Position numbers and translations under genes: made by a program
Notes under the pieces: model-generated
What the model was told of the DNA's origin: nothing
What the model saw: the letters and a program-made list of their open reading frames with translations, nothing else
Database searches by the model: none
Part shown: positions 28,838-37,228 of the stretch, in pieces
How positions within the stretch are numbered: the first letter of the stretch is position 1
Layout of the letters: every line of letters begins with the position of its first letter
Assembly: GCA_028691715.1 (NCBI GenBank)
Contig: JAQUYR010000001.1
Coordinates: 30,282-94,281, forward strand
DNA from: Bacilli bacterium
GTDB lineage: Bacteria > Bacillota_I > Bacilli_A > ML615J-28 > CAG-698
DNA length: 64,000 nucleotides
Reading direction: 5' to 3'

Positions 28838-29116
28838 CTATTTCTTAACTGTAGCCTTTTTATCTTTACCGTGTCCACGGTAAGTTCTAGTAGGTGCAAA
28901 TTCACCTAATTTATGTCCGACCATATCTTCAGTAACATATACTGGAATGTGACTCTTACCATTATAAACGGCAATTGTACGGCCGATAAATTCAGGAAAA
29001 ATTGTTGAACGACGTGACCATGTTTGAATAACCTTTTTTGTGTTTTCTCCTTGTTCAACGATTTTCTTCATCAAATGTTCATCACAAAAAGGTCCTTTTT
29101 TAATTGAGCGTGCCAT
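28838..29116 (-). CDS. rpsS: 30S ribosomal protein S19
   Basis: 92 residues: [14 protein letters not shown] at the start and [23 protein letters not shown] near the end. Head protein of the 30S subunit. Sixteen bases after rplB. Confidence 0.97.
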   Translation of the reverse strand: MARSIKKGPFCDEHLMKKIVEQGENTKKVIQTWSRRSTIFPEFIGRTIAVYNGKSHIPVYVTEDMVGHKLGEFAPTRTYRGHGKDKKATVKK

Positions 29117-29132
29117 TGTTTATTTCTCCTTT

Positions 29133-29963
29133 CTATCCATTGCGGCGACGTACTATTAAGTCGCTAGATTTTTTCTTTTTATTACGAGTCTTAAGACCAA
29201 GAGCAACTTTACCCCAAGGAGTAAGTGGAGCTTTTCTTCCGACTGGAGCTTTACCTTCACCACCACCATGAGGATGATCGTTAGGGTTCATAACTGATCC
29301 ACGAACTGTTGGTCTGACACCTAGATATCTAGTTCTACCAGCTTTACCAATATTCACGTTCATGTAATCAGAATTGCCTACTTCACCGATAGTAGCACGG
29401 CAAACAGCTAATATTTTTCTAACTTCTCCACTAGTCAAACGAACTAATGTATATTTATCTTCACGCCCTAAAATCTGAGCGCTAGTACCAGCTGAACGAA
29501 CTAATTGTCCACCTTTACCAGGATACAATTCAATATTATGAATTACTGTACCAACTGGAATCTTACCTAATGGTAAGCTATTACCAACAATAATATCAGC
29601 ACTTTCACCAGATACAATTTTTTGTCCGATAGTTAATCCTTTAGGAGCAATGATATATCTCTTTTCACCATCAACATAGCTGATTAAAGCGATATTTGCT
29701 GATCTGTTAGGATCGTATTCAATTGTTGACACAGTTCCAACAATACCATCTTTATTGCGTTTGAAGTCAATAATACGATATTTTTGTTTATGTCCACCGC
29801 CTTGATGACGGACAGTTATTTTACCTGTGTTGTTACGACCTCCATTTTTCTTTAGTGGAGCCAGTAAACTTTTTTCAGGAGTAGATGTTGTAATTTCATC
29901 AAACACCAACACTGACATGCCACGACGGCCGTTAGTCGTTGGATTGTATTTTTTAATAGCCAT
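29133..29963 (-). CDS. rplB: 50S ribosomal protein L2
   Basis: 276 residues with [22 protein letters not shown] and the peptidyl-transferase-centre loop [20 protein letters not shown] containing the essential histidine. Eighteen bases after rplW. Confidence 0.98.
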   Translation of the reverse strand: MAIKKYNPTTNGRRGMSVLVFDEITTSTPEKSLLAPLKKNGGRNNTGKITVRHQGGGHKQKYRIIDFKRNKDGIVGTVSTIEYDPNRSANIALISYVDGEKRYIIAPKGLTIGQKIVSGESADIIVGNSLPLGKIPVGTVIHNIELYPGKGGQLVRSAGTSAQILGREDKYTLVRLTSGEVRKILAVCRATIGEVGNSDYMNVNIGKAGRTRYLGVRPTVRGSVMNPNDHPHGGGEGKAPVGRKAPLTPWGKVALGLKTRNKKKKSSDLIVRRRNG

Positions 29964-29981
29964 TTTACGCTACCTCCTATA

Positions 29982-30266
29982 TTACACTTCAAAAACGTCT
30001 AATGTTTGACCTTCTGCTAATGTCACAATTGCTTTGCGGACTGCAGGGCGGAAACCTTCATATTTTCCTACACGACGTTCTTTTTTTCTAACGTTAATGA
30101 CATTTACTTTAACAACATTAACTTTAAATATTTCTTCGATTGCTTTTTTTATTTCGACTTTATTTGCACCTTGCATTACTTCGAAAGTATACTTTCTTGC
30201 CTCAACAAGTTTTGTTGATTTTTCAGTAATCAAAGGGCGGACAATAATATCATAAGGATTTTTCAT
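29982..30266 (-). CDS. rplW: 50S ribosomal protein L23
   Basis: 94 residues with IIVRPLITEKSTKL and KVNVINVRKKERRVGKYEGFRP. Lies at the tunnel exit where trigger factor and SRP dock. The start overlaps the rplD stop by one base (TAATG). Confidence 0.97.
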   Translation of the reverse strand: MKNPYDIIVRPLITEKSTKLVEARKYTFEVMQGANKVEIKKAIEEIFKVNVVKVNVINVRKKERRVGKYEGFRPAVRKAIVTLAEGQTLDVFEV

Positions 30267-30889
30267 TATTTAAGATCCTCCTCGTATTTTTTTGCTACAC
30301 TTTCAGTCATTACATACAAATTAGAGTTAATTAAGTCATAAACACTTAAATGAGCTTTTGTTTGTACATAAACACCAGGAATATTACTTCCTGCTTTTAC
30401 CAAATTGTAGTTTTCTTCATCGGTAATAACTAAAACTTTACCTTCTGCTTTGATATTGTTCAATACAGCAACTAATGTCTTTGTCTTGAAATCTTCTAAA
30501 TTAAATTGATCAACAACAATAATTTTTTCTTGTTGACATCTATCAGATAACAATGATTTAACAGCTAGTTTTGTAACTTTTTTATTAACTTTAACACTAT
30601 AACTTCTAGGTGTTGGACCAAAAACAATACCTCCACCGCGCCATTGAGGAGATCTTATAGATCCTTGTCGCGCACGTCCTGTACCTTTTTGACGCCAAGG
30701 TTTTCTACCACCACCACTAACTTCACTACGACCTTTAGTTTTGTGGGTTCCTTGACGCATAGCAGCTCTTTCAGCATTTACTACATCGTAAACTACTTGC
30801 ATATTGGGTTCGATTCCAAACACTTCATTATTTAAATCGACTTTTCCAACTTCTGCACCAGATTGGTTTAATACAACTATACTAGGCAT
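30266..30889 (-). CDS. rplD: 50S ribosomal protein L4
   Basis: 207 residues with RQGTHKTKGRSEVSGGGRKPWRQ and GRARQGSIRSPQWRGGG, the tunnel extension. In some bacteria L4 also autoregulates the S10 operon. Fifteen bases after rplC. Confidence 0.97.
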   Translation of the reverse strand: MPSIVVLNQSGAEVGKVDLNNEVFGIEPNMQVVYDVVNAERAAMRQGTHKTKGRSEVSGGGRKPWRQKGTGRARQGSIRSPQWRGGGIVFGPTPRSYSVKVNKKVTKLAVKSLLSDRCQQEKIIVVDQFNLEDFKTKTLVAVLNNIKAEGKVLVITDEENYNLVKAGSNIPGVYVQTKAHLSVYDLINSNLYVMTESVAKKYEEDLK

Positions 30890-30904
30890 CTTTATTCTCC
30901 TTTC

Positions 30905-31564
30905 CTAAGCTAACGCTTCGGGGTTAATGGCAGCAGATGATTTTTTAACTGCATTTGAAACGAATACAAATGAGTTTTTAGATCCTGGTACATTACCTCT
31001 AATTAGCATTACATTTTTTTCTAAATCAATTTTTACAACTTCTAAGTTTTGAACAGTAACTTGTTCTCCACCCATTCTACCAGCTAATTTTTTACCTTTT
31101 TTAATTCTAGCAGCATCAATAGAACCCATTGAACCAGTTCCGCGATGATAACCAGATCCATGAGCCATAGGGCCTGTATGAAAATTCCAGCGTTTAATAA
31201 CACCTTGGTAACCTTTACCTTTACTAGTTCCAGTTACATCTACAATTTCACCCTCTACAAATATATTTGCTTTTACCTCTTGACCTACTTCAAAGACAGC
31301 CATTTCCTCCCCAGCGATCTCTTTAATGAAGCGCTTAGGGGTAGTTTGTGCCTTTGCAGCATGTCCTTTTTCAGGATTTATAGCGCGACTTTCTTTTTTC
31401 TCGCCAAATCCCAACTGTACAGCCTGATACCCATCAGTATCAACTGTCTTTTTTTGCAACACAACGTTTCCACCAACTTCTATAACTGTTACAGGAATTA
31501 GTTCACCTTGAGCTGAAAAAATTTGTGTCATACCAATTTTTTTACCTAAGATTCCTTTGGCCAT
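30905..31564 (-). CDS. rplC: 50S ribosomal protein L3
   Basis: 219 residues: [14 protein letters not shown] at the start, and the extended loop around [19 protein letters not shown] with the conserved histidine/glutamine region near the peptidyl transferase centre. Twenty-one bases after rpsJ. Confidence 0.97.
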   Translation of the reverse strand: MAKGILGKKIGMTQIFSAQGELIPVTVIEVGGNVVLQKKTVDTDGYQAVQLGFGEKKESRAINPEKGHAAKAQTTPKRFIKEIAGEEMAVFEVGQEVKANIFVEGEIVDVTGTSKGKGYQGVIKRWNFHTGPMAHGSGYHRGTGSMGSIDAARIKKGKKLAGRMGGEQVTVQNLEVVKIDLEKNVMLIRGNVPGSKNSFVFVSNAVKKSSAAINPEALA

Positions 31565-31585
31565 GAGTGTTTCCTCCTTTACTCA

Positions 31586-31891
31586 TTATTTTAAAATGAT
31601 GTCAACACCTGCTGGAATCTCTAAGTGAATTAAAGCATCCATAGTTTTTGGTGTTGTTTCCACAATATCGATAAGACGTTTGTGGGTTCTTCTCTCGAAT
31701 TGTTCACGACTATCTTTATGTTTGTGTGGTGAACGAATTACAGTAAAGACTTCTTTTTCTGTTGGTAGTGGGATTGGTCCAGATACCTTAGCACCTGTCT
31801 TTTTCGCCGTCTCAACAATTTTCTTAGCTGACTCATCAATTAGTCTGTGATCATAAGAAATTAACTTAATTCTTAATGCTGTTTTTGCCAT
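31586..31891 (-). CDS. rpsJ: 30S ribosomal protein S10
   Basis: 101 residues from the ATG at 31891 ([19 protein letters not shown]), with GGAGG eight bases upstream; a longer frame starting 13 codons earlier lacks a site. Also the NusE partner in transcription antitermination. First gene of the superoperon, behind a near-consensus promoter and a leader of about 128 bases. Confidence 0.97.
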   Translation of the reverse strand: MAKTALRIKLISYDHRLIDESAKKIVETAKKTGAKVSGPIPLPTEKEVFTVIRSPHKHKDSREQFERRTHKRLIDIVETTPKTMDALIHLEIPAGVDIILK

Positions 31892-32054
31892 GTTTTTTTC
31901 CTCCTCTTGCATCCATTTTAAATGTAGCATCGACTCAACACGAATTCCCTAATAACAAGGACTTTGGCAACGCGTCCGTGTGTATCAGCAACCTCGCATA
32001 TCATTGTCTCTCTCTAACCTTACGTATTATACTAGAATTACTCGGGAAAGTCAA
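31892..32054 (-). promoter_or_regulatory. S10 superoperon promoter and leader
   Basis: TTGACT at 32049-32054, a 17-base spacer and TATAAT at 32026-32031 on the minus strand; start predicted near 32019. The leader of about 128 bases to rpsJ contains ACACGGAC facing GTCC and CGTGT, so alternative hairpins are possible, and ends in GAGGAGG. No other strong promoter was noticed before rplQ, suggesting that about 14.5 kb is transcribed from here. Confidence 0.85.
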
Positions 32055-32136
32055 CTGTTTTTTAAATTTTAACATCCTAATATTTTTTATTTTCAATAAA
32101 GAATAAAAATGTCCATATTTATTGTCAAAATAAAAA

Positions 32137-32161
32137 CCCCCAATTATTCTATAATTGAGGG
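32137..32161 (-). terminator. Intrinsic terminator after the yebC-like gene
   Basis: CCCTCAATTAT and ATAATTGGGGG form an 11-base stem with a 3-base loop followed by TTTTTATTTT on the minus strand. Confidence 0.85.
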
Positions 32162-32168
32162 AAAACTT

Positions 32169-32894
32169 TTATTCACCTTTTTTTACATTGTCATATACAT
32201 CTTGAACATCTTCGATTTCATCCATCATTTCTTGGAATCTTTCATATTTACGAATGTCGTTTTCATCGGTTAATTCTGTATATGTTTGAGGTATCCATGT
32301 GGTCTCATCTTCTTCAAACTCAATTCCTGGAAAACTCTCTTGTAAAGCTGTCTTAATCTTTGAATATTCTGTTTGTGGAGCATATACTGTTACGTACTCT
32401 TCATCTTTTTCAACATCATTGACATCACAATCAGCCATGATTAAAGCGTCAAGTACCTCTTCATCGCCATAACCCTTAAAGGTAAATATGGCTAGGTTAT
32501 CAAACATATGAGCAACACATCCTGATACTCCTAGTTTAAATCCGCATCTTCCAAAAGCGGTTTTAACGGTAGTGTAAGTTCTATTCACATTATCTGTTAG
32601 GCAATCAACTATTACCATACAGTTATTTGGACCAAATCCTTCATAGCGAATGAAATTATATGCTTCTCCTGCCCCACCTTTGGCTTTCTCAATTGCTCTT
32701 TTGATAACATCAACGGGTACATTATTTTTCTTTGCTTTTTCTATTTCTTTTTTTAGAGTTTGATTCAAGTCAGGATCAGGTACACCAGACTTTGCTGCTA
32801 CATAAACCGCTGTAGCATATTTGGCGTTATTTTTACTTTTGATAGCTGCCGTTTTCGCCATAGAAGCGGCTCTAACTTCATGTGCTCTTCCCAT
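32169..32894 (-). CDS. YebC/PmpR (TACO1) family regulator
   Basis: 241 residues. GRAHEVRAASMAKTAAIKSKNNAKY and the central YEGFGPNN(C)MVIVDCLTDNVNRT match the YebC family. The family was described as DNA-binding regulators, and later as ribosome-associated factors helping at difficult sequences such as proline runs. The start has GGAG eight bases upstream. The protein matches the YebC_II type better than the N-terminally GHSKW-starting YebC_I. Single-gene unit with its own terminator. Confidence 0.9.
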   Translation of the reverse strand: MGRAHEVRAASMAKTAAIKSKNNAKYATAVYVAAKSGVPDPDLNQTLKKEIEKAKKNNVPVDVIKRAIEKAKGGAGEAYNFIRYEGFGPNNCMVIVDCLTDNVNRTYTTVKTAFGRCGFKLGVSGCVAHMFDNLAIFTFKGYGDEEVLDALIMADCDVNDVEKDEEYVTVYAPQTEYSKIKTALQESFPGIEFEEDETTWIPQTYTELTDENDIRKYERFQEMMDEIEDVQDVYDNVKKGE

Positions 32895-33042
32895 AAATTC
32901 TTCTCCTGTTCTTTTCTTTCAAATTTATTACTTTTCTATTATATCATGATTTCCTGAAAATTTAAAGGCTTTTTTCATTTTTTCTTATACAAACAATTTC
33001 CATTGATTAATCTTTAATCATGTTTTTATTCACAACAATAAA

Positions 33043-33064
33043 AACCCCTCTAATAGAGGCGGTT
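33043..33064 (-). terminator. Intrinsic terminator after the OlsB-like gene
   Basis: CCTCTATTAGAGG stem with flanking AACC/GGTT pairing, followed by TTTTATTG on the minus strand. Confidence 0.7.
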
Positions 33065-33065
33065 A

Positions 33066-33818
33066 TTAATCTTCTAAATATCTCTTCAAATATCGAGGAT
33101 TTATTCGACTGGTTTCTAAAAGAATAAACACATCAACGCTTTTAAATGGTTCATCAATATAGACTCCCTCGCCAACAGTAGCCCCTAGCTTAGCATATCC
33201 TTTGACTAAAGGGGGAACCTCTTTTTTTACCATATTCAAGTCAATTTTATCCTGCTCTAGCATTTTCATATCGCAACAAGAATCTTCTTGAGCATATGCC
33301 CTAATCTCATCGGGTGATAAATAGTTATAATACAAATATGATAAACAATTTTTATATTCCGAAGGATCGGTGCCATGAAATGATGCAGTTCCAAACAAAA
33401 ATTTGATATTTAAATCCATAGAATATCTAATTACTGCTTTCCAAAGCAAACCGATAACTAGACCATCGCGATACTTTTCTTTAACAACGGCTCTTCCAAT
33501 TTCTAGAATGTCACCATTTTTATCCTTGATTTTATCAATGTTAAATTCACCCTCTGTTAGAAATTGACCAACTTTTTGAGCATGTTCTCTTCTGATTAAA
33601 CGATATGTCCCAACAACTTCATCAATATCTGTATCAACAGCGATTAAATAATCACAATAGTTATCATAATCATCTCTATCTATCTCTAAATTATTTACCT
33701 TACTTTTGTTGTAATCAAGAATTAAATCCTGATAGCGAAGACGATAAACCTGCTGTTTTTCTTCCTCAGTTTCGGCTATTTTAATTAAAATATTATTCAC
33801 TGAAAACTCTTGAAACAT
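33066..33818 (-). CDS. OlsB-like N-acyltransferase (GNAT fold)
   Basis: 250 residues. YRLRYQDLILDY, DDYDNYCDYLIAVD, VVGTYRLIRREHA, LEIGRAVVKEKYRDGLVIGLLWKAV, FGTASFHGTD and PPLVKGYAKLGA follow, in order, the conserved blocks of the acyl-ACP-dependent N-acyltransferases such as OlsB, which makes lyso-ornithine lipid, and related hemolysin-type proteins. It would transfer a hydroxyacyl chain from ACP to an amino acid. No OlsA-like O-acyltransferase is adjacent, so the product is uncertain. Has its own terminator. Confidence 0.75.
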   Translation of the reverse strand: MFQEFSVNNILIKIAETEEEKQQVYRLRYQDLILDYNKSKVNNLEIDRDDYDNYCDYLIAVDTDIDEVVGTYRLIRREHAQKVGQFLTEGEFNIDKIKDKNGDILEIGRAVVKEKYRDGLVIGLLWKAVIRYSMDLNIKFLFGTASFHGTDPSEYKNCLSYLYYNYLSPDEIRAYAQEDSCCDMKMLEQDKIDLNMVKKEVPPLVKGYAKLGATVGEGVYIDEPFKSVDVFILLETSRINPRYLKRYLED

Positions 33819-33890
33819 TTTTTTTACCTCAAAATAATCCCATTAGACAATATGGTATCATATTTGTGGAATGTTTTCAAGACCTTTATA

Positions 33891-34895
33891 TTATTTACCG
33901 AAGATTCGCACCACTCTTTTTAATTTTCGGGGAATGTCAAGTCCATATGGACATTTTTTTATACAAGCCTGACAATTAACACAGGCACTAGCAAAATGTT
34001 TCATATTCCCATATCTCTCTTTTGCCCAGTCGACTAACCCATAACGGTCAAAATATCCTTCAAAAACAAAACAACTAGGAATATCAATACCCTGTGGACA
34101 CGGCATACAATAACCACATCGACGGCAGAAATCCTTATCCAGGGTTTCTCTTATTTCTTTGATATACATCTTTTCATCATCGGTAAAGTCTCCTGATATT
34201 ACAGTGGCATTTTGTTTGACCTCTAAAACACTGGCCATTCCAGGAATGGCAACACTGATGAAATCAGCATTGATTATATATTTTAGAGCAATCTTCCCGT
34301 TTTCAATCGCCCCACCAGCCAATGGTTTCATAACAATGACACCAACATCTTTTCTAATAGCCTTTTGAAACAGACTTTCAGCTTTAGTCTCAATTATGTT
34401 ATATGGAAATTGGATAGTTGCAAAAGGATTATTATCAATTATCTTTTCTAGAAAATCAAGACTATGAGAAGTTATCCCAATATACCCTATTTTTCCACTT
34501 GCCTTAGCCTCAAGAAGAGCTTTATATGCTCCATTTAGAGACATAACCTGAAAATACTCCTCTTCAGTTTTTACGTTGTGGAGTTGATAAATATCTATGT
34601 AATCTGTCTTTAAGTTGCTTAGACTTATATCGATATCTTTTTTCATCATATCATAAGTGCGAGCCATTGATTTTGTACAAAGAACAAATTTGTCGCGTTT
34701 TCCCACTAAAGCTTCACCTAAATACGCCTCAGAGCAGGTATATCCTCTAGCTGTATCAATGAAATTGATCCCTTGATTTATCAATTCATCAATAATCTTA
34801 TTTACCTCTTCTTGGGTTGTTCTTTGAATTGGTATTCCCCCAAGACCAATTTCACTGACATATAGCCCTGTTTTCCCTAGTTTTCTCTTATTCAT
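33891..34895 (-). CDS. Aldo/keto reductase with C-terminal 4Fe-4S ferredoxin domain
   Basis: 334 residues. Residues 1-240 form an aldo/keto reductase barrel (KLGKTGLYVSEIGLGGIPIQR, with D-x3-Y in FIDTARGY and K in LCTKSMAR). The C-terminal part has CRRCGYCMPCPQGIDIP and CVNCQACIKKCP, the two-cluster pattern of ferredoxin-type AKRs from anaerobes. Electrons may pass between NAD(P)H and the clusters; the substrate is unknown. Starts with an 8-base overlap with thpR. Confidence 0.88.
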   Translation of the reverse strand: MNKRKLGKTGLYVSEIGLGGIPIQRTTQEEVNKIIDELINQGINFIDTARGYTCSEAYLGEALVGKRDKFVLCTKSMARTYDMMKKDIDISLSNLKTDYIDIYQLHNVKTEEEYFQVMSLNGAYKALLEAKASGKIGYIGITSHSLDFLEKIIDNNPFATIQFPYNIIETKAESLFQKAIRKDVGVIVMKPLAGGAIENGKIALKYIINADFISVAIPGMASVLEVKQNATVISGDFTDDEKMYIKEIRETLDKDFCRRCGYCMPCPQGIDIPSCFVFEGYFDRYGLVDWAKERYGNMKHFASACVNCQACIKKCPYGLDIPRKLKRVVRIFGK

Positions 34896-35403
34896 TAAAT
34901 TTCACTTCCAAATTCTTTTTATATTTCTCAATGTAGATTATTTTACCAAATTTTCTTTCTGATGAAAATAACTCAATAGCATCGACTTTATTATTAATTT
35001 CAATAGGCTTATCAATAACCAAATTTGTCTCTCTAATCAGAGTTATGTGGGGATAGTATCTTCTCTTCTCAAGTTTAAATCCTTTATCCATCAATTCTTC
35101 TTCTAGATCTTTTTGAAGAACAAGTAATTCATCAGTCAAAGCAATTTCTAAAATAATCATGTCTTTTAATGTTTTAATTCTCTTGATTGTAATCTCAAAA
35201 GTTCGATTTTTTCTTTCTTCAATAATATTTTTAACAATGTCTACTTGATCATCTCTAATTTCTCCCAAAAAATTTAGAGTTATATGAATATTATTTATGT
35301 CGGTATAATTGCCTATAAATTTGTTCCTGTGAAAATTTTGCATGAGTAAAGAGATTCGCCTTAAAGTTTCGTTACTTGGTTTAATTCCAATAAAAGCTCG
35401 CAT
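34888..35403 (-). CDS. thpR: RNA 2',3'-cyclic phosphodiesterase ThpR
   Basis: 171 residues, normal for the 2H (LigT) family, with the two catalytic motifs HITLNFLGE and HITLIRE. It opens 2',3'-cyclic phosphates on RNA ends. MRAFIGIKPSNETLRRI at the start is typical. Thirty-eight bases after the pseudouridine synthase gene and overlapping the next gene, so part of a small operon with 33891-37147 neighbours. Confidence 0.9.
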   Translation of the reverse strand: MRAFIGIKPSNETLRRISLLMQNFHRNKFIGNYTDINNIHITLNFLGEIRDDQVDIVKNIIEERKNRTFEITIKRIKTLKDMIILEIALTDELLVLQKDLEEELMDKGFKLEKRRYYPHITLIRETNLVIDKPIEINNKVDAIELFSSERKFGKIIYIEKYKKNLEVKFNE

Positions 35404-35441
35404 AATTTTCTCCTCTGTTACAAATATTAACCAATAATTTT

Positions 35442-36287
35442 TTATATTTTAAAATCAATAGGCACTAAAGCTTCAAAACTAACTTCTTCAAAAGTTCTAG
35501 GATGAATAAATGTTAATTTCTTCGAAAAAAGCATCAGCTTTTCCCCTTCTTTTCCGTATATTTTATCTCCTATAATCGGGTGTTTCAAGTGACTTAGATG
35601 AACTCTAATCTGATGAGTTCTTCCAGTTTTTATAATAACTCTTAACAAGCTTTTTTTGTTTTTTGATTCGACTGTTTCGTATTCAGTTACAGCCCTTTTC
35701 CCACTAGTAGTTACCAAATACTGGTTTGAAAAATGGCGGTTCTTGCCTATATTCAATTCGATTATTCCCCTTTCAGGAGATAACTTCCCTTCTATAAGGG
35801 CTAAATATTCCTTGGTCATTTGATTATTTTCCAATTGATAACTTAGAGAGGATTGAGCCAATGGATGTTTAGCGAATAAGACTAGTCCTCTTGTCTCAAA
35901 ATCAAGGCGATGAACACAATAGCAATTACTTTCTTCACCTTTCTTGTCCAAGTAATAATTCACAGCATTTGTTAAAGTGTGAATATCTTCTCCATCGCTA
36001 TGAAGTAAAATCTTTTCTGGTTTATTGACAAGTAAAATATCTTTATCCTCATAAATAATCTCTATTTTTTGACGCCATAAGTGCGGTCTTTCTTGTTCGA
36101 GAACACCAAAATCAAGAGTAATAATATCTCCAACTACTATTTCAGTAGAGCCTTTTGCAGTCATTCCATTAACCTTTATAGCATCTGCTACTTCTAATTT
36201 ATATATCTTACTTTTAGCCAGATGAAATTCTTCAAAAAAGCCTCTTACTGTCAAACTTTTTTTATTGATGAATTCTATCTCTTTCAT
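35442..36287 (-). CDS. RluA family rRNA/tRNA pseudouridine synthase
   Basis: 281 residues. N-terminal S4-like RNA-binding part (VRGFFEEFHLAKSKIYKLEVADAIKVNG), then the catalytic HRLDFETRGLVLFAK with the active-site Asp, and later GRTHQIRVHLSHLKHPIIGD. It isomerises uridine in rRNA or tRNA; which site cannot be told. Overlaps the upstream exonuclease gene by four bases (ATGA). Confidence 0.92.
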   Translation of the reverse strand: MKEIEFINKKSLTVRGFFEEFHLAKSKIYKLEVADAIKVNGMTAKGSTEIVVGDIITLDFGVLEQERPHLWRQKIEIIYEDKDILLVNKPEKILLHSDGEDIHTLTNAVNYYLDKKGEESNCYCVHRLDFETRGLVLFAKHPLAQSSLSYQLENNQMTKEYLALIEGKLSPERGIIELNIGKNRHFSNQYLVTTSGKRAVTEYETVESKNKKSLLRVIIKTGRTHQIRVHLSHLKHPIIGDKIYGKEGEKLMLFSKKLTFIHPRTFEEVSFEALVPIDFKI

Positions 36288-37147
36288 TTTAACATCCTCA
36301 TTATTTGTTCTTCATCCAATTCTTTTATTAGGCAGCCTCTATCTTTATATAACTTCAATTGTTCTATTTTTGTTTTAGGACAGTTTTCAAAAATTATGAA
36401 ATAATCTAGGCCTCTATTTATTCCCTTTGCCAGATAAGCACCATTAATCAATAGTTTTCGGGAAAATTCTTTCCTAGTTAGTCCCTTTGGTTTGCCACCA
36501 AAAGCCACAACTTTGTTTTTAATATCAGGATTATCTATTATTTCCCCGGGTTTTGCTTTATGATACTGGGTAAAAGACCCCCAATACTTGTCTTTGTTAT
36601 AACCCCCAAAAATCAATCCCAAAGCTTCATATAATTCTTCTTCTGAAGAAACGTTCTTAACCCTCTTAGCTCTTTCAATTATTTTTGTACAGACGAGAGC
36701 ATCGCTCAAAGAATCATGATGATTGTGATCAACCTCTAAATATTTTGATAATGTTCCAAGTTTACAATTGGGAACTATCCCTTTCCAAATGCGTTGTGCC
36801 ACCTTCAAAGTACAACCAACTTTTATACTAGGAGTATCTAGTTGATATTTTTCAACAAGAGCTTTTAAAACAGCAATATCGAATTCAGCATTATGAGCAA
36901 AAACTAAAGTGTTTTGGAAAAAACCTCTTATTTCTGGCCACAATTCCGAAAAGGTTTTTTCATCTGCTACCATTTTTGAAGTTATTCCGTGAATCGTTAT
37001 ATTAAATTCAGAAAATGACTCTTGAGGATTGATTAAGTATTCCTTCTCAAAGACAATCCTATCATTAGTGATCGCGACTATTCCTATGCTACAAGCACTT
37101 GTCAGTGATGCATTAGCCGTTTCAAAATCAATTGCTACATAATCCAT
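36284..37147 (-). CDS. DnaQ-like 3'-5' exonuclease with BRCT domain
   Basis: 287 residues. DEDD exonuclease motifs: AIDFETAN (Exo I), FAHNAEFDIAVL (Exo II) and a late HHDSLSDALVCTKI (ExoIIIepsilon, His and Asp). Residues about 205-287 form a BRCT-like domain (KNKVVAFGGKPKGLTRKEFSRKLLINGA), an arrangement known from small DnaQ-BRCT proteins in Bacillota. Probably proofreading or DNA-end processing. First gene of the exonuclease-RluA-thpR-AKR run. Confidence 0.88.
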   Translation of the reverse strand: MDYVAIDFETANASLTSACSIGIVAITNDRIVFEKEYLINPQESFSEFNITIHGITSKMVADEKTFSELWPEIRGFFQNTLVFAHNAEFDIAVLKALVEKYQLDTPSIKVGCTLKVAQRIWKGIVPNCKLGTLSKYLEVDHNHHDSLSDALVCTKIIERAKRVKNVSSEEELYEALGLIFGGYNKDKYWGSFTQYHKAKPGEIIDNPDIKNKVVAFGGKPKGLTRKEFSRKLLINGAYLAKGINRGLDYFIIFENCPKTKIEQLKLYKDRGCLIKELDEEQIMRMLK

Positions 37148-37228
37148 ACTCTACCTCTTTTATTCTCACAAATTATAACATGTTTTTTATAAAAAAATCG
37201 AACCTTTATGATTCGACTTCTATATTTA

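Noticed and set aside
31145..31501. 118-codon plus-strand frame
   Set aside because: Antisense to rplC, a certain ribosomal gene.
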